A program made the translations under genes and the position numbers. From Cylindrotheca closterium (Eukaryota > Bacillariophyta > Bacillariophyceae > Bacillariales > Bacillariaceae), in contig CAKOGP040000358.1 of NCBI GenBank assembly GCA_933822405.4, forward strand, positions 1 to 64,000: 64,000 nucleotides of DNA. The letters run 5' to 3'. Of the stretch, positions 12,016-22,627 are shown one piece after another. Numbering within the stretch: position 1 is the stretch's first letter; the number at the start of each line of letters is the position of its first letter. Below the pieces are notes generated by a model, which saw nothing but the letters and a program-made list of their open reading frames with translations, was not told the origin of the DNA and did not search any database.

Positions 12016-12485
12016 TTTGCCAATTTCGTGGCGTTATATATAGGATCCCCCCCCCCCCCAAAACAACACACAAACCCTCTATATTATAGTTCACGAGATA
12101 GCGTCGTTTGTATTCAATACCGAAGCAAACAAGACAAGAAAGGTGTCGATAGCTTCGTCTTTATCTGCTTGTTATTCTGATGTAAGTAGTTTGTATGGAT
12201 TCGGTGAAAAAGTCTTCATTTATGCCCCAAAGGGTCCATTTTCATCGTCATTTCATTATCATTGACCGATTAGCAATGACGATGAGGTCAATTCGCCTTT
12301 CGATGACATCGCAACGGTACCAATGCCATCTTTATGATATGGGTGAAGCCTCGGCAAAGTTTCTTTGTCGTTGTAGTTGTACTTGTGGTGTTGGAGCTGC
12401 TTGATGTTTCAGTATTTTCAACGCCGAATCTCACCTATATTGTTTCGCTTCTCATGTCCTGTTTTGCTTCCCATTTTGCAGCATG
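12016..12485 (+). repeat. Leader cassette, copy 1
   Basis: About 470 bp that matches 37988-38463 in reverse orientation at roughly 95% by eye. It begins just before a C-homopolymer run near 12048. It contains a clean splice donor (GTAAGT at 12182) and an acceptor (TTTTGCAG ending 12481), which define a 300-nt intron placed immediately before C-ATG at 12483. Homology to the other copy stops at that ATG, and different coding sequences follow. It reads as a promoter, 5' UTR exon and leader intron carried as a unit. Confidence 0.75.
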
Positions 12486-13751
12486 CCAACGTATTCTCTG
12501 CCATCTGGCAGTCAATTGGACCGATTGGCAGCACAATATTATCAAGAACGCACCCAAAATTGAGCAGCAAACTCATGTTCCCAGACGTAGCGGAGGATAT
12601 GCCATTTCAGCAAAATTTGTCCAACGGACTTCCATCCAGAAGGCATTTGAATACTCCCAAGGCGAAATCTGGGACTATGGTCACCGATCTGGAAGACGAA
12701 TGGATAGTACGCTTCTAAAAAGAATTTTGAATGATGTGAAAGACATCATTGGTCACAGGGTAACGTACTACCTTCAATTCGGCCACATCCCGTCTCGAAA
12801 GAAGGCTTGGAAGAGAGGCCCATCAAAGCGGTCATCGTTTGCTGCAAATGACGATCAGTGCCTAGAAAGATTAATTGCAGAGCAACCACAACTTTATTTC
12901 GATGAGATGGTGACAGAGATGAAGAAGTTGACAGGCACAACTTGGCACCGGGCAACACTTTGGAAACGAATGTACTCCCGTGGATATTCTTTGAAAGTTG
13001 CTGTGCACCGTGCCAGACAAGCCAGTGAAGTTGAACAGGCGTTCTTCTACCAGCGTCTCAATGAGTTTGTGTTGGATCCCCGACAAATACTTCTTATTGA
13101 CAAAACGCACAAAAGTTGTAATGCCAGTCGACGACGCCGTGCTTGGGGGTTGCGAGGAACTGAAACTGTGGTTCCTTCCTTCTTTGAAGAAGACTTCCTT
13201 CAACAGTTCACCATGATTGGTGTTGCCAATATATTTGGCTCTTTACCTGAAGCTTGTGAAATAGTCCATCGAAATGAAAACCTTGAGAATCGAGGCACGG
13301 TTGATACAGAAAGGTTTGGACAATTCGTTGAGCAGAGACTTGTCCCAATTCTTGGACAGTATACAGAGAAGGAACCAAATAGCGTTGTCATTATGGATAA
13401 TGCATCAATACACATGTCTGATCAAATTGAAGAGATGATAAGTGCTGCTGGGGCTATGCTGCTATTCACCGCGCCGTACTCGCCACATATCAATCCAATT
13501 GAATATTTTTTTTCTACATACAAGAAGGGGCTTGCTCGGAACTCAAAGTAAGGTTATATATGATCGATGCTCACTTTGGTGCACTTTCTCTTGTCACACC
13601 CGAAGCTGCAAGGAACACTTTTTGTCACTGTTTGTATCCTGGGACTAAAGAATTCTGTGAGAAGTATGAGCAAAATGACAACGAAGAGTGCCTGTTGTTC
13701 ATGGGTTTAGCAACAGCAACAATTCTCTTAGCAGTTGGCATGTCTAGCTAG
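12483..13751 (+). pseudogene. Tc1-like DDE transposase, frameshifted
   Basis: The main frame runs to 13551 and shows a Tc1/mariner catalytic core: LLIDKTHKS (first Asp), VVIMDNASIH (second Asp) and PYSPHINPIEYFF (Glu), with 34 residues between the last two, the DD34E spacing. The upstream part has a helix-turn-helix-like N-terminus. The best start is the ATG at 12483, right after the leader-intron acceptor. That frame hits a stop after about 26 codons and the coding potential moves to the main frame, so one frameshift lies near 12560. A second shift near 13520-13550 moves the C-terminus into the frame ending at 13751. The locus is therefore probably inactive. No terminal inverted repeats were recognised. 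Confidence 0.7.
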
Positions 13752-13803
13752 GCTATTCAATACATATTTCAAATTGTCTTTGACTTATCCCCAATTGATT
13801 GCA

Positions 13804-15448
13804 CTACAAATCAGCATATGGGTTCATTACCTCGTCACCTTCGCCTAGTTTGAAAACATCTCTTGCATACAACCAAACAAACAATTTGAGATGCTGATCA
13901 TTGATTTTCGCATAGACCGACTGGAAAATTGAAACCACAGACTCCTTCTCAAATAGTTTTAGTTTGAGGGTTGCCTTGATGTCGTCTTTCTCTGCTGTGA
14001 GCGCAAGTTTGACATACCACTCTTTGTCTCCGTTCTTTAATGCTTCTTTGGCGTCCCCGTTCAAAATCGAAATGGATTTGATGTCGTCATAAAAGCGGCA
14101 AAATATGTCACTCATTGGCACTTCATCCAAATCCACCACCACTTCCCAAGGACCACTCCCGTGATCATGTTGTTCTGGTAATGGAGAGAGGAGTGCTCCA
14201 ATAAGAGGTAGAGCAAAATGATCCCTCATGGAGATAGCCATACCGTCAGATGTGGTGGGTTCTTGACTCGTCTTCTTATACGACAGTGGGCGGGTAGGAA
14301 GGGCGCAGGGTTTGACGGAGCATAATTTCCAAGTTCAAGAATACAATTGTTGAAGCGAACTAAATCGCAAGTTGCTTGGTTTATTGGATGTGGAAGGACA
14401 TCAAAATCTGACCAAGAGCTTTCATCACCATCATGACAAGGGTATCTTTCGTCAATCGCGACATGGCAGTCAGAAAGGTTGTTCAATCGGAAGAATTCAA
14501 CAAGAAATTCCATATGCTCTGCTGTGAATGCATGATACATTTTCGACTCTGGGCTTGAGTACACTTTGGTGAAGTACCTTTGTATTTAATCTCTACGAAC
14601 TGCAGGTTCAATTTGCCTATCGTGTCCAGTTTTACGCGCGCCCTTTGCCTTTTGGGGGGTAGCATACATATTAGTTGTAGATTCTTTTAATTCGTAAATA
14701 TCCTCTTGGGTCACGATACTTGGGTCCTCGTCATCAATGGAAACCCAGATTTTAATTTCCAAGGTTTTCCTTGGCACTCGTTTTGATTCAACATGTATGT
14801 CCAAAACTCTCTAGTCTGTAAGACCAAACTCGTCTTCTTGCCATTCTTCCTGTGCTGCAGGTAAAGACCGGCCATTTCTGCAATTCCTTCGCTTTATGAA
14901 TCACATTCAAGGGCTCGTAATTGAACTCGACGGCGAATGAATCCAAGAGGTAGTAGCTGGTTTTGCTCGTCAGTTATCTCAGTTGAGCAATCAAGAGTAA
15001 GTTGATCTATAGTTTTGCCATCATGCACTTTGTATTCCACTTGCCCAGCAGGTCCCTTGACTTCTGACTTGGTTGTTGGACCAAGAAGGTGGATTATCAG
15101 CTTGCATCGTTGTAGGTCATAACGATCCATACTAGGATCAGTTGAACGGACAAGTGGGCAAAGGTTTATGCTTCCAACCCCCGCACAAGACATGCACTGT
15201 TTTCAGAACCGCATTCTAAGACGGCAAGTGACGCATTTGGTTTTCCTTTTATCAAAGAGGAAATTGTTTTGGCTGGTAGTACAACCACAAACACGATGGC
15301 GACAGCTCCAATTGACCTTTGTAACTCTACCGACATCAAAGATGAGGGAATCGAAGCCTGAGATAAGCCGGAACAAAAGAAGACAGCATAGGTCTATAGC
15401 TGAAACAGTGCTGTTACATTCGGCGCCTATTTTCGACCAGTAAAACAA
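13804..15448 (-). pseudogene. Unidentified gene broken by multiple frameshifts
   Basis: Coding-like segments follow one another on the minus strand but switch frame several times: 15448-15203, 15193-14894, 14804-14586, 14564-14226 and 14241-13804. The 5' part has paired Cys (KCVTC...QCMSCAG) suggestive of a zinc ribbon, interrupted by a stop. The last segment (145 aa) is intact, ends in NPYADL and contains KDDIKATLKLKLFEK. I do not recognise the family. A divergent intact ORF starts about 90 bp away on the other strand (15538). A short motif match occurs inside the TTAA-flanked element at 57.5-59.6 kb. Low-frequency introns could account for some breaks, but not the in-frame stops. Confidence 0.5.
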
Positions 15449-15537
15449 GAATACCTATTAATGTTGAAAATGGTGGAAACAAGATCCTCTATCCTCCTCC
15501 AAGTTAGCATAATGCTTCCAAAAATGACATCGCCAAC

Positions 15538-16563
15538 ATGAAAATCCCCAATTGGATTGACGCCCAGGCTGCAGTTGAATGCATTACCGTGAATTGCTAT
15601 GCTATGATGGTAGATGAAAAAACAAAGGGTTGTTTCAGGTTGCATAAGCTAGATAATGGGCGGGAGGAGACACCAGTGACAACTAAAAACATCGCTGTTG
15701 CGTCCTCATATGGCGCAATTTCTAGCATCCTGTTGGCCATGGTGTCACAAGCCTTGGTTACTCATAAAGATGAGAAGGGAGCATTTTCATTTCAGATTGG
15801 AGCACAGCCCAAATGGAATGCCCGAGGACTAGATCGTAATGCGATATCTAAGATGTTCGACGAGCACAAGCACAAAAGTTTGCTGTCTTTCTATTTGGGA
15901 AATCAAGGAACAAAGGAACGAGAGGACCACGAATTCACTCGGGTGCCATATGCAACCAAAGGAAAATTTGAAGAGAAAGAGGCCCTGGTAATGCCATGGG
16001 GTGACAAGTTAGCCTCTCAAGGATGGAAGGAGTGCAATGCTGAGTCCTATGCATTAATGGCCAAACTTAATACTGCCGAACTTGACAAAGCTGGGGTTGC
16101 CATGTCGTTGTCTGAAATCCTCAATGGAATATCAGAAAAATATAAAGGCCTCACCACCAAAGAAAGTATCCAAACATTTGTTGCCAAGCTGTTGGAACTT
16201 TCGCCAATCGATCATTGGTCTACTGGAGCACTGAATTGGGAGTGCATTCATGATCTTGTTTTCATAGCAAAGGTCCTTTGGGTTGGTTTGGAATTGCCAT
16301 CTTTTGCAGCAATTGGAGGCCGGCACCGGCTTTTCACGTTGTGTCATCTTTTTCTTGGTTGGAAAGCCACCACCAATGGCAGCACACACGAATGCTTAGA
16401 AGCAAAACTTCCAAATACTCTAATTTGGTACCAAGCTCCAATACAAATTGTGGTGAGAGATGAAGGCCTTTTGCGCAGTTTCCGTCTCCAACTACAGGAC
16501 CAAACTAAGCATACAATCCCCATAAATCTTGGTAACTTTATGATGGAGACGACACCAATTTGA
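15538..16563 (+). CDS. Orphan 341-aa protein with a GGRHR motif
   Basis: An intact open frame from ATG with no stop or frameshift, unlike its neighbours. No signal peptide is evident. I do not recognise a family. The most distinctive segment, near residues 258-275, is FAAIGGRHRLFTLCHLF, which resembles the nucleotide-handling motif of ParB/Srx and DGQHR-type folds (I-D/G-G-x-H-R). That resemblance is weak and is inference only. The gene lies between a decayed minus-strand gene and a Copia insertion, so it may be cargo of a larger, unrecognised mobile element. Alternative: the N-terminus may extend upstream through an unrecognised exon. Confidence 0.55.
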   Translation: MKIPNWIDAQAAVECITVNCYAMMVDEKTKGCFRLHKLDNGREETPVTTKNIAVASSYGAISSILLAMVSQALVTHKDEKGAFSFQIGAQPKWNARGLDRNAISKMFDEHKHKSLLSFYLGNQGTKEREDHEFTRVPYATKGKFEEKEALVMPWGDKLASQGWKECNAESYALMAKLNTAELDKAGVAMSLSEILNGISEKYKGLTTKESIQTFVAKLLELSPIDHWSTGALNWECIHDLVFIAKVLWVGLELPSFAAIGGRHRLFTLCHLFLGWKATTNGSTHECLEAKLPNTLIWYQAPIQIVVRDEGLLRSFRLQLQDQTKHTIPINLGNFMMETTPI

Positions 16564-17308
16564 AAATCGATAAGTGTTCAACCATCACATTATGGTACTA
16601 CTGTTTTCGATTGATATTCCCTGTGCGGTAGCTTCTGTGACAGTCACAGTCATTTTCATTTTAGCATGTATCATGGATGTATCATTTTAGCATTTATCAT
16701 GGATGTATCATGGATCATCATTGTTACATGACATTTGCGATTTCGTTTTCAAAAAATTACAATAGCCGCTGACGGACCGCAGTCCGTGCGCGTTCCCACA
16801 AAAGTGAAAGTATTATTCGTGCTGTAGGTACGTGTGACGTGTGTACCTACGGTCGCGTTGTTTCAGAAATGTGAGAAAATTCAAGTACCACGAGATGACC
16901 ACGTCGGCTTCGTAAACAAAGTTGTTAATCGAAACATATACTTCGCAAGTTGTTCTCCTTAAAGGCAAAAGCAATCACATGCTTCTGTTTACGATCAGAT
17001 TTTGGGTCAATTAATGAGGATTGTTCCTTTTTTATTCCCAAAGACGCTACAGTACCATGTGCTACTACTCTATGAGTAGGACACTGGACAATTGAATGTC
17101 TGTCCTCGATGATAATACTGATGATAATTCTGATTCTTACCATCGCACTACTTGGAATACGATGAATTGGCAGATTGATTTGTTTGGAGTGACAGCCCTG
17201 CTGTGGCAAGACTGTGTTGGACTACGTGCCGATGCATACGCTGTCGTTGTTGTCGTCATCGATTCTGATACTGGCAACGATGATTTTGCACGAGGCAATC
17301 ACAATTCA
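16564..17308. other. Intergenic stretch before the Copia insertion
   Basis: No supportable gene. A 26-bp unit (ATTTTAGCATNTATCATGGATGTATC) is repeated in tandem at 16658-16683 and 16684-16709. The sequence is continuous with 20476 onward if the Copia element and one target-site copy are removed. Confidence 0.5.
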
Positions 17309-17313
17309 AATAT

Positions 17314-17599
17314 TGTCGGACAGTGCTTGTTCGCTAGACGGACACAGGACGGACGATGGCACAAATGGCTAAGTCCAAACATGGATGGGTGTGGTTATGC
17401 CTTGTGTCAGGAACTACTTGGGACGTGCATTGAAACATGGACATTAGTATAAAGTCTACAGGACTATACGACATGGTGCAGGTTTGGCCTAGTAAAGTAG
17501 ATGCGTGAGATTCCACATCCATGCTCAGTAATCTGAATAATACAAGTATTGAACAGAAAGTACAGAATAGAAACGTAGCAGTCAAGGAGCCTTCCAGTA
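17314..17599 (+). repeat. 5' LTR of Copia element
   Basis: Begins TGTCGGACAGTG. Identical by eye to the 3' LTR over the first 280 bp; the only differences found are at 17595 and 17598, in the last five bases. Its terminal dinucleotide is TA instead of the expected CA. Confidence 0.9.
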
Positions 17600-17649
17600 T
17601 ACTTCGAAGCATAAAACGAGGAGACCCTTGACTGGTCGAGTGAGGCAGC

Positions 17650-18858
17650 ATGTTGATTGTTGTGATGATGTTGTTGTTGTTGGGGATTGCTGAGGCAATG
17701 TTGGCTTCGGAATCCAAGAGGATGTATATCCCAACATTCAACAGAGAAGAAAGTGAATTTCAGATGTGGTGGATGCAATTCAAGGCGTATGCCACGATTG
17801 CTGGATTCGCAATTGCGATCCAGAGGACAAGGGATCCTGATCTCCCACCAAAGGATGATGAAGTTCTTGCAGATGATGCAGATGGAAAGAAGATGAAGAA
17901 GTCGCGTGATGCAAATTCATTGGCAATGGCAACGCTGACGATGGCGTTCACTTCAGCCTCAATGATGGGAATGATTGCAGATGCAGTCATGGCAGATTGG
18001 CTAAGTGGCCTTGCGTACAAGGTGATTGACACTCTGCTCAAACGATACAGACCTAGTGATGTGATGTCAAAGGTCAAGATGAGACGTGAGATGGATCGAG
18101 TAAACATGAAGAAAGATGATGATCCAAACAGGTTGTTTGAACAGATCAGCCAAATTGAGAATAAGTATGTCACCCAGAAGTTGAGTCTGGAGGACTTACT
18201 TGCAATTGTATTGGATGCTGCACCTATTGAATATGGTGCAACAATCACAGCAGAAACAAGAAACAAAGGGAATGCACTTACATTGGAGGACATCCGAGAA
18301 GCGATGCATGCGCAATGGCGTATCATGTACCCGGCAGCAAAGACAAAGAAAACCTTCACAGCCAAAGAAGTGGAACTTTCATCAGTGGACAATGCAGAGG
18401 TGATATGTTACCGTTGTAGGAAGAGGGGTCACATGGCTTTCCAATGTACTGAGGGTAGAGAACGCGAAAGGAACAACGGAACTTGCAACATGTGTGGCAA
18501 GGTTGGTCATATTGCGGTGAATTGTTGGCAGGATGAAAGGAATGCGCACAAGGCGCCAGAATGGTTCAAGAAGAAGATCCAAGATGAGAAGAAAGATGGG
18601 GGCAATGGCGAAGAGACCGGTCACACGAACATTGAACTCCTTTTGTGCTCAATAGAAACTGACAAATTGATCAAGGGGGACCCTCAAGGCATGTTGAGTT
18701 GCCATGAGATTTTCGAACTGCTAAATGATCCCAACATCTGGATTGCGGACACTGGAGCATCGGTAGACACAACGCCATATCTTGACAAGCTTGAAAATGT
18801 GGTGAAATTTGAAGACGGAAGGGGTGCAAGAACGCTGATGGAGGGACTGCAGGCATAA
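17650..18858 (+). CDS. Copia gag with start of protease
   Basis: An open frame of 402 codons just inside the 5' LTR. The likely functional start is the in-frame ATG at 17698, since the first 16 codons are a hydrophobic run untypical of gag. It has a helical capsid-like region and two CCHC zinc knuckles, CYRCRKRGHMAFQC and CNMCGKVGHIAVNC. Then comes IWIADTGAS, the retropepsin active-site motif. The frame ends soon after the protease motif at 18858. Protease-like coding continues in another frame up to about 19093 (LSITKRLMEGWKL...FDIKIP), so a frameshift separates them. Confidence 0.8.
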   Translation: MLIVVMMLLLLGIAEAMLASESKRMYIPTFNREESEFQMWWMQFKAYATIAGFAIAIQRTRDPDLPPKDDEVLADDADGKKMKKSRDANSLAMATLTMAFTSASMMGMIADAVMADWLSGLAYKVIDTLLKRYRPSDVMSKVKMRREMDRVNMKKDDDPNRLFEQISQIENKYVTQKLSLEDLLAIVLDAAPIEYGATITAETRNKGNALTLEDIREAMHAQWRIMYPAAKTKKTFTAKEVELSSVDNAEVICYRCRKRGHMAFQCTEGRERERNNGTCNMCGKVGHIAVNCWQDERNAHKAPEWFKKKIQDEKKDGGNGEETGHTNIELLLCSIETDKLIKGDPQGMLSCHEIFELLNDPNIWIADTGASVDTTPYLDKLENVVKFEDGRGARTLMEGLQA

Positions 18859-19022
18859 AGGAAGAAGGTGACGCGCCAGGGTTGCTGTGTGACAAATTTG
18901 GCGTTCCTCAGATGGCAACAAGTGCAACACACTCAGTATCACCAAGCGACTCATGGAAGGTTGGAAACTGTGCGGTGATGACAGCATGTTGACATTGGAG
19001 AGAGAGGGCATGATGTTGAGAT

Positions 19023-20123
19023 TTGATATCAAAATCCCAACCTGTGACGGAATGGTCTTTGGAATCTATATACATCAAACCTCTGACAAATGATGACGTA
19101 ATCAAACATGCCGTGAATCACATGCCAGGAAGAGACTATACAGCCCGTACGGGCGAGGACCCGCTAGGATGCGGGATGGCACATATCCAAATCCCACCCA
19201 TGAAGAGTCAAGATACTACCTCCCGAGTGAGTAAGGGAGAGAAAGCCAAACAATTTAGAGACTGTCAAGTTTCTGAAGCTGCTGAGGGAGAGACTTCTAG
19301 TACAGCAACTTCAGAAACTTCAGGCTGGATTGAAGAGATTGACAATAAAAATGAAGAAGGACGAGAAATAAAGATCAACAACTGTTTGATTGTTGATAGT
19401 GAAGAGCTTGAGATAAGCAGCAAACTTGTGATGAGTGATGTAGAGAAAATGAGTGATGAAGAGAAAATGAGTGACAAAGAGAAAGAGCTAGCAATGAGCA
19501 AAGAAGATCTTGTTACTCCAAGAAGCAAGAAAGAAAATATGAAGAAATTTGAAGTCGGAAAGTTGTTTCATGTGAAGAAGTGGACCCGATCGGAACTGTT
19601 TAACTCTGAGAGAGAGTATTGCTTGAGAAAGATGAGAGCAAATGTCTGTGATGGGCATGATGAAAACCTTTTTGTGATTGAAGGATGGAGTGATTCCAAA
19701 CATGACAAGGATGGAATGCAACAAAGCATCAATGGATGGTCGACATTTATCAACAGAGAACCTGTTAGCCACAGAAGCAAGATGATGCCAATCGTGGCTC
19801 TTTCCATGACGGAAGTTGAACTCTTTTCAGCAGTACAGTGTGCCCAAGAAATGCTGTCAGAGATGCAAACTCTCAATTCATTGAATAAAGGGAGAGTACA
19901 ACTGCCAATGAGACTCTATGTTGACAACAAAGCAGCATATGATATGTGTAATAATTGGACAGTATGGAGACAAACTCGATACATCGAGATGCAACAAAAT
20001 TTCATGGGAGAATTGAAAGAACAAGGATTGATTGAAGTGGAGCAATTGTGGGAAAGTCGAAGAGATCAGATGGGCGATCTCTTCAGAAAGAAACCTACAA
20101 AGCCTACATTCGAAAAGTATTGA
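19023..20123 (+). CDS. Copia C-terminal fragment with RNase H domain
   Basis: An open frame of 366 codons. The first half is low-complexity Lys/Glu/Met-rich sequence with repeated MSDxEK units and no recognisable integrase or reverse transcriptase. The second half matches Copia RNase H: the DSKHDKDG region, SKMMPIVALSMTEVELFSA, LYVDNKAAYDM, and RYIEMQQNFMGELKEQGLIEVEQL. Acidic residues at the expected D/E positions are retained. It ends 61 bp before the 3' LTR. The 5' boundary is arbitrary because this is the right side of an internal deletion. Confidence 0.75.
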   Translation: MISKSQPVTEWSLESIYIKPLTNDDVIKHAVNHMPGRDYTARTGEDPLGCGMAHIQIPPMKSQDTTSRVSKGEKAKQFRDCQVSEAAEGETSSTATSETSGWIEEIDNKNEEGREIKINNCLIVDSEELEISSKLVMSDVEKMSDEEKMSDKEKELAMSKEDLVTPRSKKENMKKFEVGKLFHVKKWTRSELFNSEREYCLRKMRANVCDGHDENLFVIEGWSDSKHDKDGMQQSINGWSTFINREPVSHRSKMMPIVALSMTEVELFSAVQCAQEMLSEMQTLNSLNKGRVQLPMRLYVDNKAAYDMCNNWTVWRQTRYIEMQQNFMGELKEQGLIEVEQLWESRRDQMGDLFRKKPTKPTFEKY

Positions 20124-20184
20124 TCAGCTGTTGACGAATACATGATGAAAGCCGATGACAATGAAGCAAACAAGCAGGGGAGAA

Positions 20185-20470
20185 TGTCGGACAGTGCTTG
20201 TTCGCTAGACGGACACAGGACGGACGATGGCACAAATGGCTAAGTCCAAACATGGATGGGTGTGGTTATGCCTTGTGTCAGGAACTACTTGGGACGTGCA
20301 TTGAAACATGGACATTAGTATAAAGTCTACAGGACTATACGACATGGTGCAGGTTTGGCCTAGTAAAGTAGATGCGTGAGATTCCACATCCATGCTCAGT
20401 AATCTGAATAATACAAGTATTGAACAGAAAGTACAGAATAGAAACGTAGCAGTCAAGGAGCCTTCAAGCA
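20185..20470 (+). repeat. 3' LTR of Copia element
   Basis: 286 bp, the partner of 17314-17599. It starts TG, ends CA, and is followed directly by the AATAT target duplication. Near-identity to the 5' LTR indicates little time since insertion. Confidence 0.9.
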
Positions 20471-20880
20471 AATATAAACGGAAGCAAGAGCAACCGCAAA
20501 TGGAGCACTCGTTTGAAAAAAAAAATTGGAGCCGATGAAAAAGTCATGAGGCGGCGGACTGTGGGACGAGAAGAGCCGCCAGATGGAATACTACTATTTG
20601 TGATGCTACTACTGGTACTGCACTGCCAACCATCGACATTGTTGCAAATACAAAAATGGACCAGAGGTGGAGATTGGAAATGTGGTATAGAATACTATTG
20701 TGGGGCTGAGAAGAATCAAAAGCTCCCAATGTGTTGTCGGACGAGTATATTCTAGAAAATGATGAACCATCATAGTCCTGGAGATACTGGTAGGTATATT
20801 ATAGTATGTTCGATAGTAGTGTATGATAATCAGCGTCCATCTATAGGAACCACGTAAAACTTATACAACATAGATTCGTA

Positions 20881-21740
20881 TTACTTGATTTCCAATCTAG
20901 CTACTGACTTTTGAATGACGCTACAGCTTAGTTCTTCACTGGCTTTAAAGAGCATTTCAATAGCCTTTGGATCCGTCTTGTACTCTTTGGGTGGATTTGG
21001 AACGGCCGGTCCCAAAATCCCTGATTTGTTGGGCCCATACAAGACACCGGATTTGGCGTCAGGATCCATCATTCCTCTCAATCAAAAAGTCCAAGTGCAC
21101 CATCTTTAGAAGTTTGGGCCATCCAAACTTGTAGTGATCCACCAAGTTGGTATCGGAACCACCGGGATGGGCACAAATGGTCTTGATCTTGCCATCTTTC
21201 AGTCGTTCGTGCAGACCATACATGTGAACCGAGTTGGCCAGTTTACTTTGAAAGTATCGCTCAAAAGACAGGGCCTTTGAATAACTTGAGTTCATCACCT
21301 CCCAATAAGTCCCTCCATTCTTGCCCAAGAACTTGGCATCCAATCCCTTGTTGGGTGTCTGACACATGTCGCGGGCACCACTGGAATGAGTGACAATCCG
21401 AGCTTCTCCATGAGCAGCAGCTCCTGCTTCTAGTAGTGCCCCCTGGCATGAGTTCTTCAATCAATAGAAAATGTTTTTTTGCAGTTGAGTGTTGTATTCA
21501 TCGACGGTTGCCTTGTTGGGCGTGGCCATGATCTCAGCATATTGCAGGCCAAACAGTAAATGCCACTCTTGTACTTGTACTTGATTTTGGCAACGGCATT
21601 CTTGACAGATTGATTTGAATGATTGCAAATCACACTCGATGGGCGGGAACCAACTTGGCGTCGGGAAAGCCTTCTTTCATGGCGGCCAAGGAATTGGTAG
21701 AACGTTCGGATTTTTGGTTGAGCAGGACGGCTTCACCACC
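20881..21740 (-). pseudogene. Short-chain dehydrogenase/reductase pseudogene
   Basis: Minus-strand segments in different frames carry the features of an SDR of the retinol-dehydrogenase type: a fragment LAAMKEGFPDAKLVP; the ATPNKATVDEYNTQLQ region; RIVTHSSGARD (catalytic Ser strand); and YFQSKLANS (Tyr-x3-Lys). These are followed by CAHPGGSDTNL and a C-terminal GMMDPDAKSG...YGPN region. The longest intact piece is 133 codons (21460-21059). Stops and frameshifts separate the pieces and the N-terminal cofactor-binding Gly motif was not found. The Copia insertion lies 0.4 kb away. Confidence 0.75.
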
Positions 21741-21769
21741 AAGCTAGACCACAGCTGTCGCTGCTGAAT

Positions 21770-22627
21770 TACCATATTGTGAGAGTGTGCGTTTGGATTT
21801 GATGTAAAAGTACTTCTTTTTGTTTCTATGTCAAAAGATACACTATATATTGAGATTGAGAGATTACTGCGTTGTTAGAAACCTTTGCGGATATGCGCTC
21901 CAGGAAGATCAGAAATCTGGGACTTTCGAAGTCTCTCCAATGGGAGTCGAGTAACTAGCTACATGCACCTCTTTTTCATCGGATGCCCAACCAAGGCTCC
22001 ATATTCCAGGTTTTAACAGCACATATAAAAGTGGTGGCGGCATGCTGATGGACCTGCCTGGTGGTGCAGTGATGAAATAGCCTAGTATCTGTGACTAGTA
22101 AAGAAATAAAGTGCAATAAAGGACGGTACTCAAAGGACGGTTATTGTTTCTGAAGCTGTTGTAGTTCTCCAATCTTTCTTCAAGAAGAACCATCCCTGCC
22201 TGGTACTGTAACTGATGAGACGCCAGACACAAAGATCAGGCTACATATTGCCGAAGACCATTCCATCCATGTTTTTAAAAACAATTATTGTCATTTTCCT
22301 AAGTTGAAGTGATTGAAAAACCTTCCGTTTTGGGCCTAGTTGTCACGAGCATGATAGTCATAAATTTGAATTAGCGCGAGGATGGTAGCGTAATTTTCTT
22401 GTCCAATTGGAGGCGTTTGGAGCCCATATTCACGTATATAATACGAGTAGTATGTATGTGTACGTGTGTTCTTTCAGGCATTTTATGATCAGATCAGACA
22501 GATTTTCTGTGCATCTCACTCTTCTTGTTGTCACATCGCAAAACGACAAAAACGCAAAAAAGGTCCATACTATCTACCTATACATTCATTGACAACGGCT
22601 AGCAACCGCTATAAGAACAAGAATACT
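21770..22627. other. Intergenic stretch
   Basis: No supportable gene, repeat or RNA was found. It separates the SDR pseudogene from the decayed NG-family locus and would include the remains of the latter's promoter. Confidence 0.4.

Larger units (their letters stand above)
17314..20470 (+). mobile_element. Copia LTR retrotransposon, internally deleted
   Basis: 3157 bp bounded by 286-bp LTRs (17314-17599 and 20185-20470) and flanked by a 5-bp target duplication, AATAT (17309-17313 and 20471-20475). LTRs start TGTCGG; the 3' LTR ends CA while the 5' LTR ends TA. Between them lie gag with two zinc knuckles, the start of a protease, and an RNase H domain. Integrase and nearly all of reverse transcriptase are missing. 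The near-identical LTRs indicate a recent insertion, so this defective element was probably mobilised in trans. Confidence 0.9.

Noticed and set aside
12334..12482. Upstream extension of the Tc1-like frame with a Val/Leu-rich N-terminus
   Set aside because: It lies inside the predicted leader intron and in sequence shared with the other cassette copy, where a different frame follows; the hydrophobic run is read-through of intron sequence.
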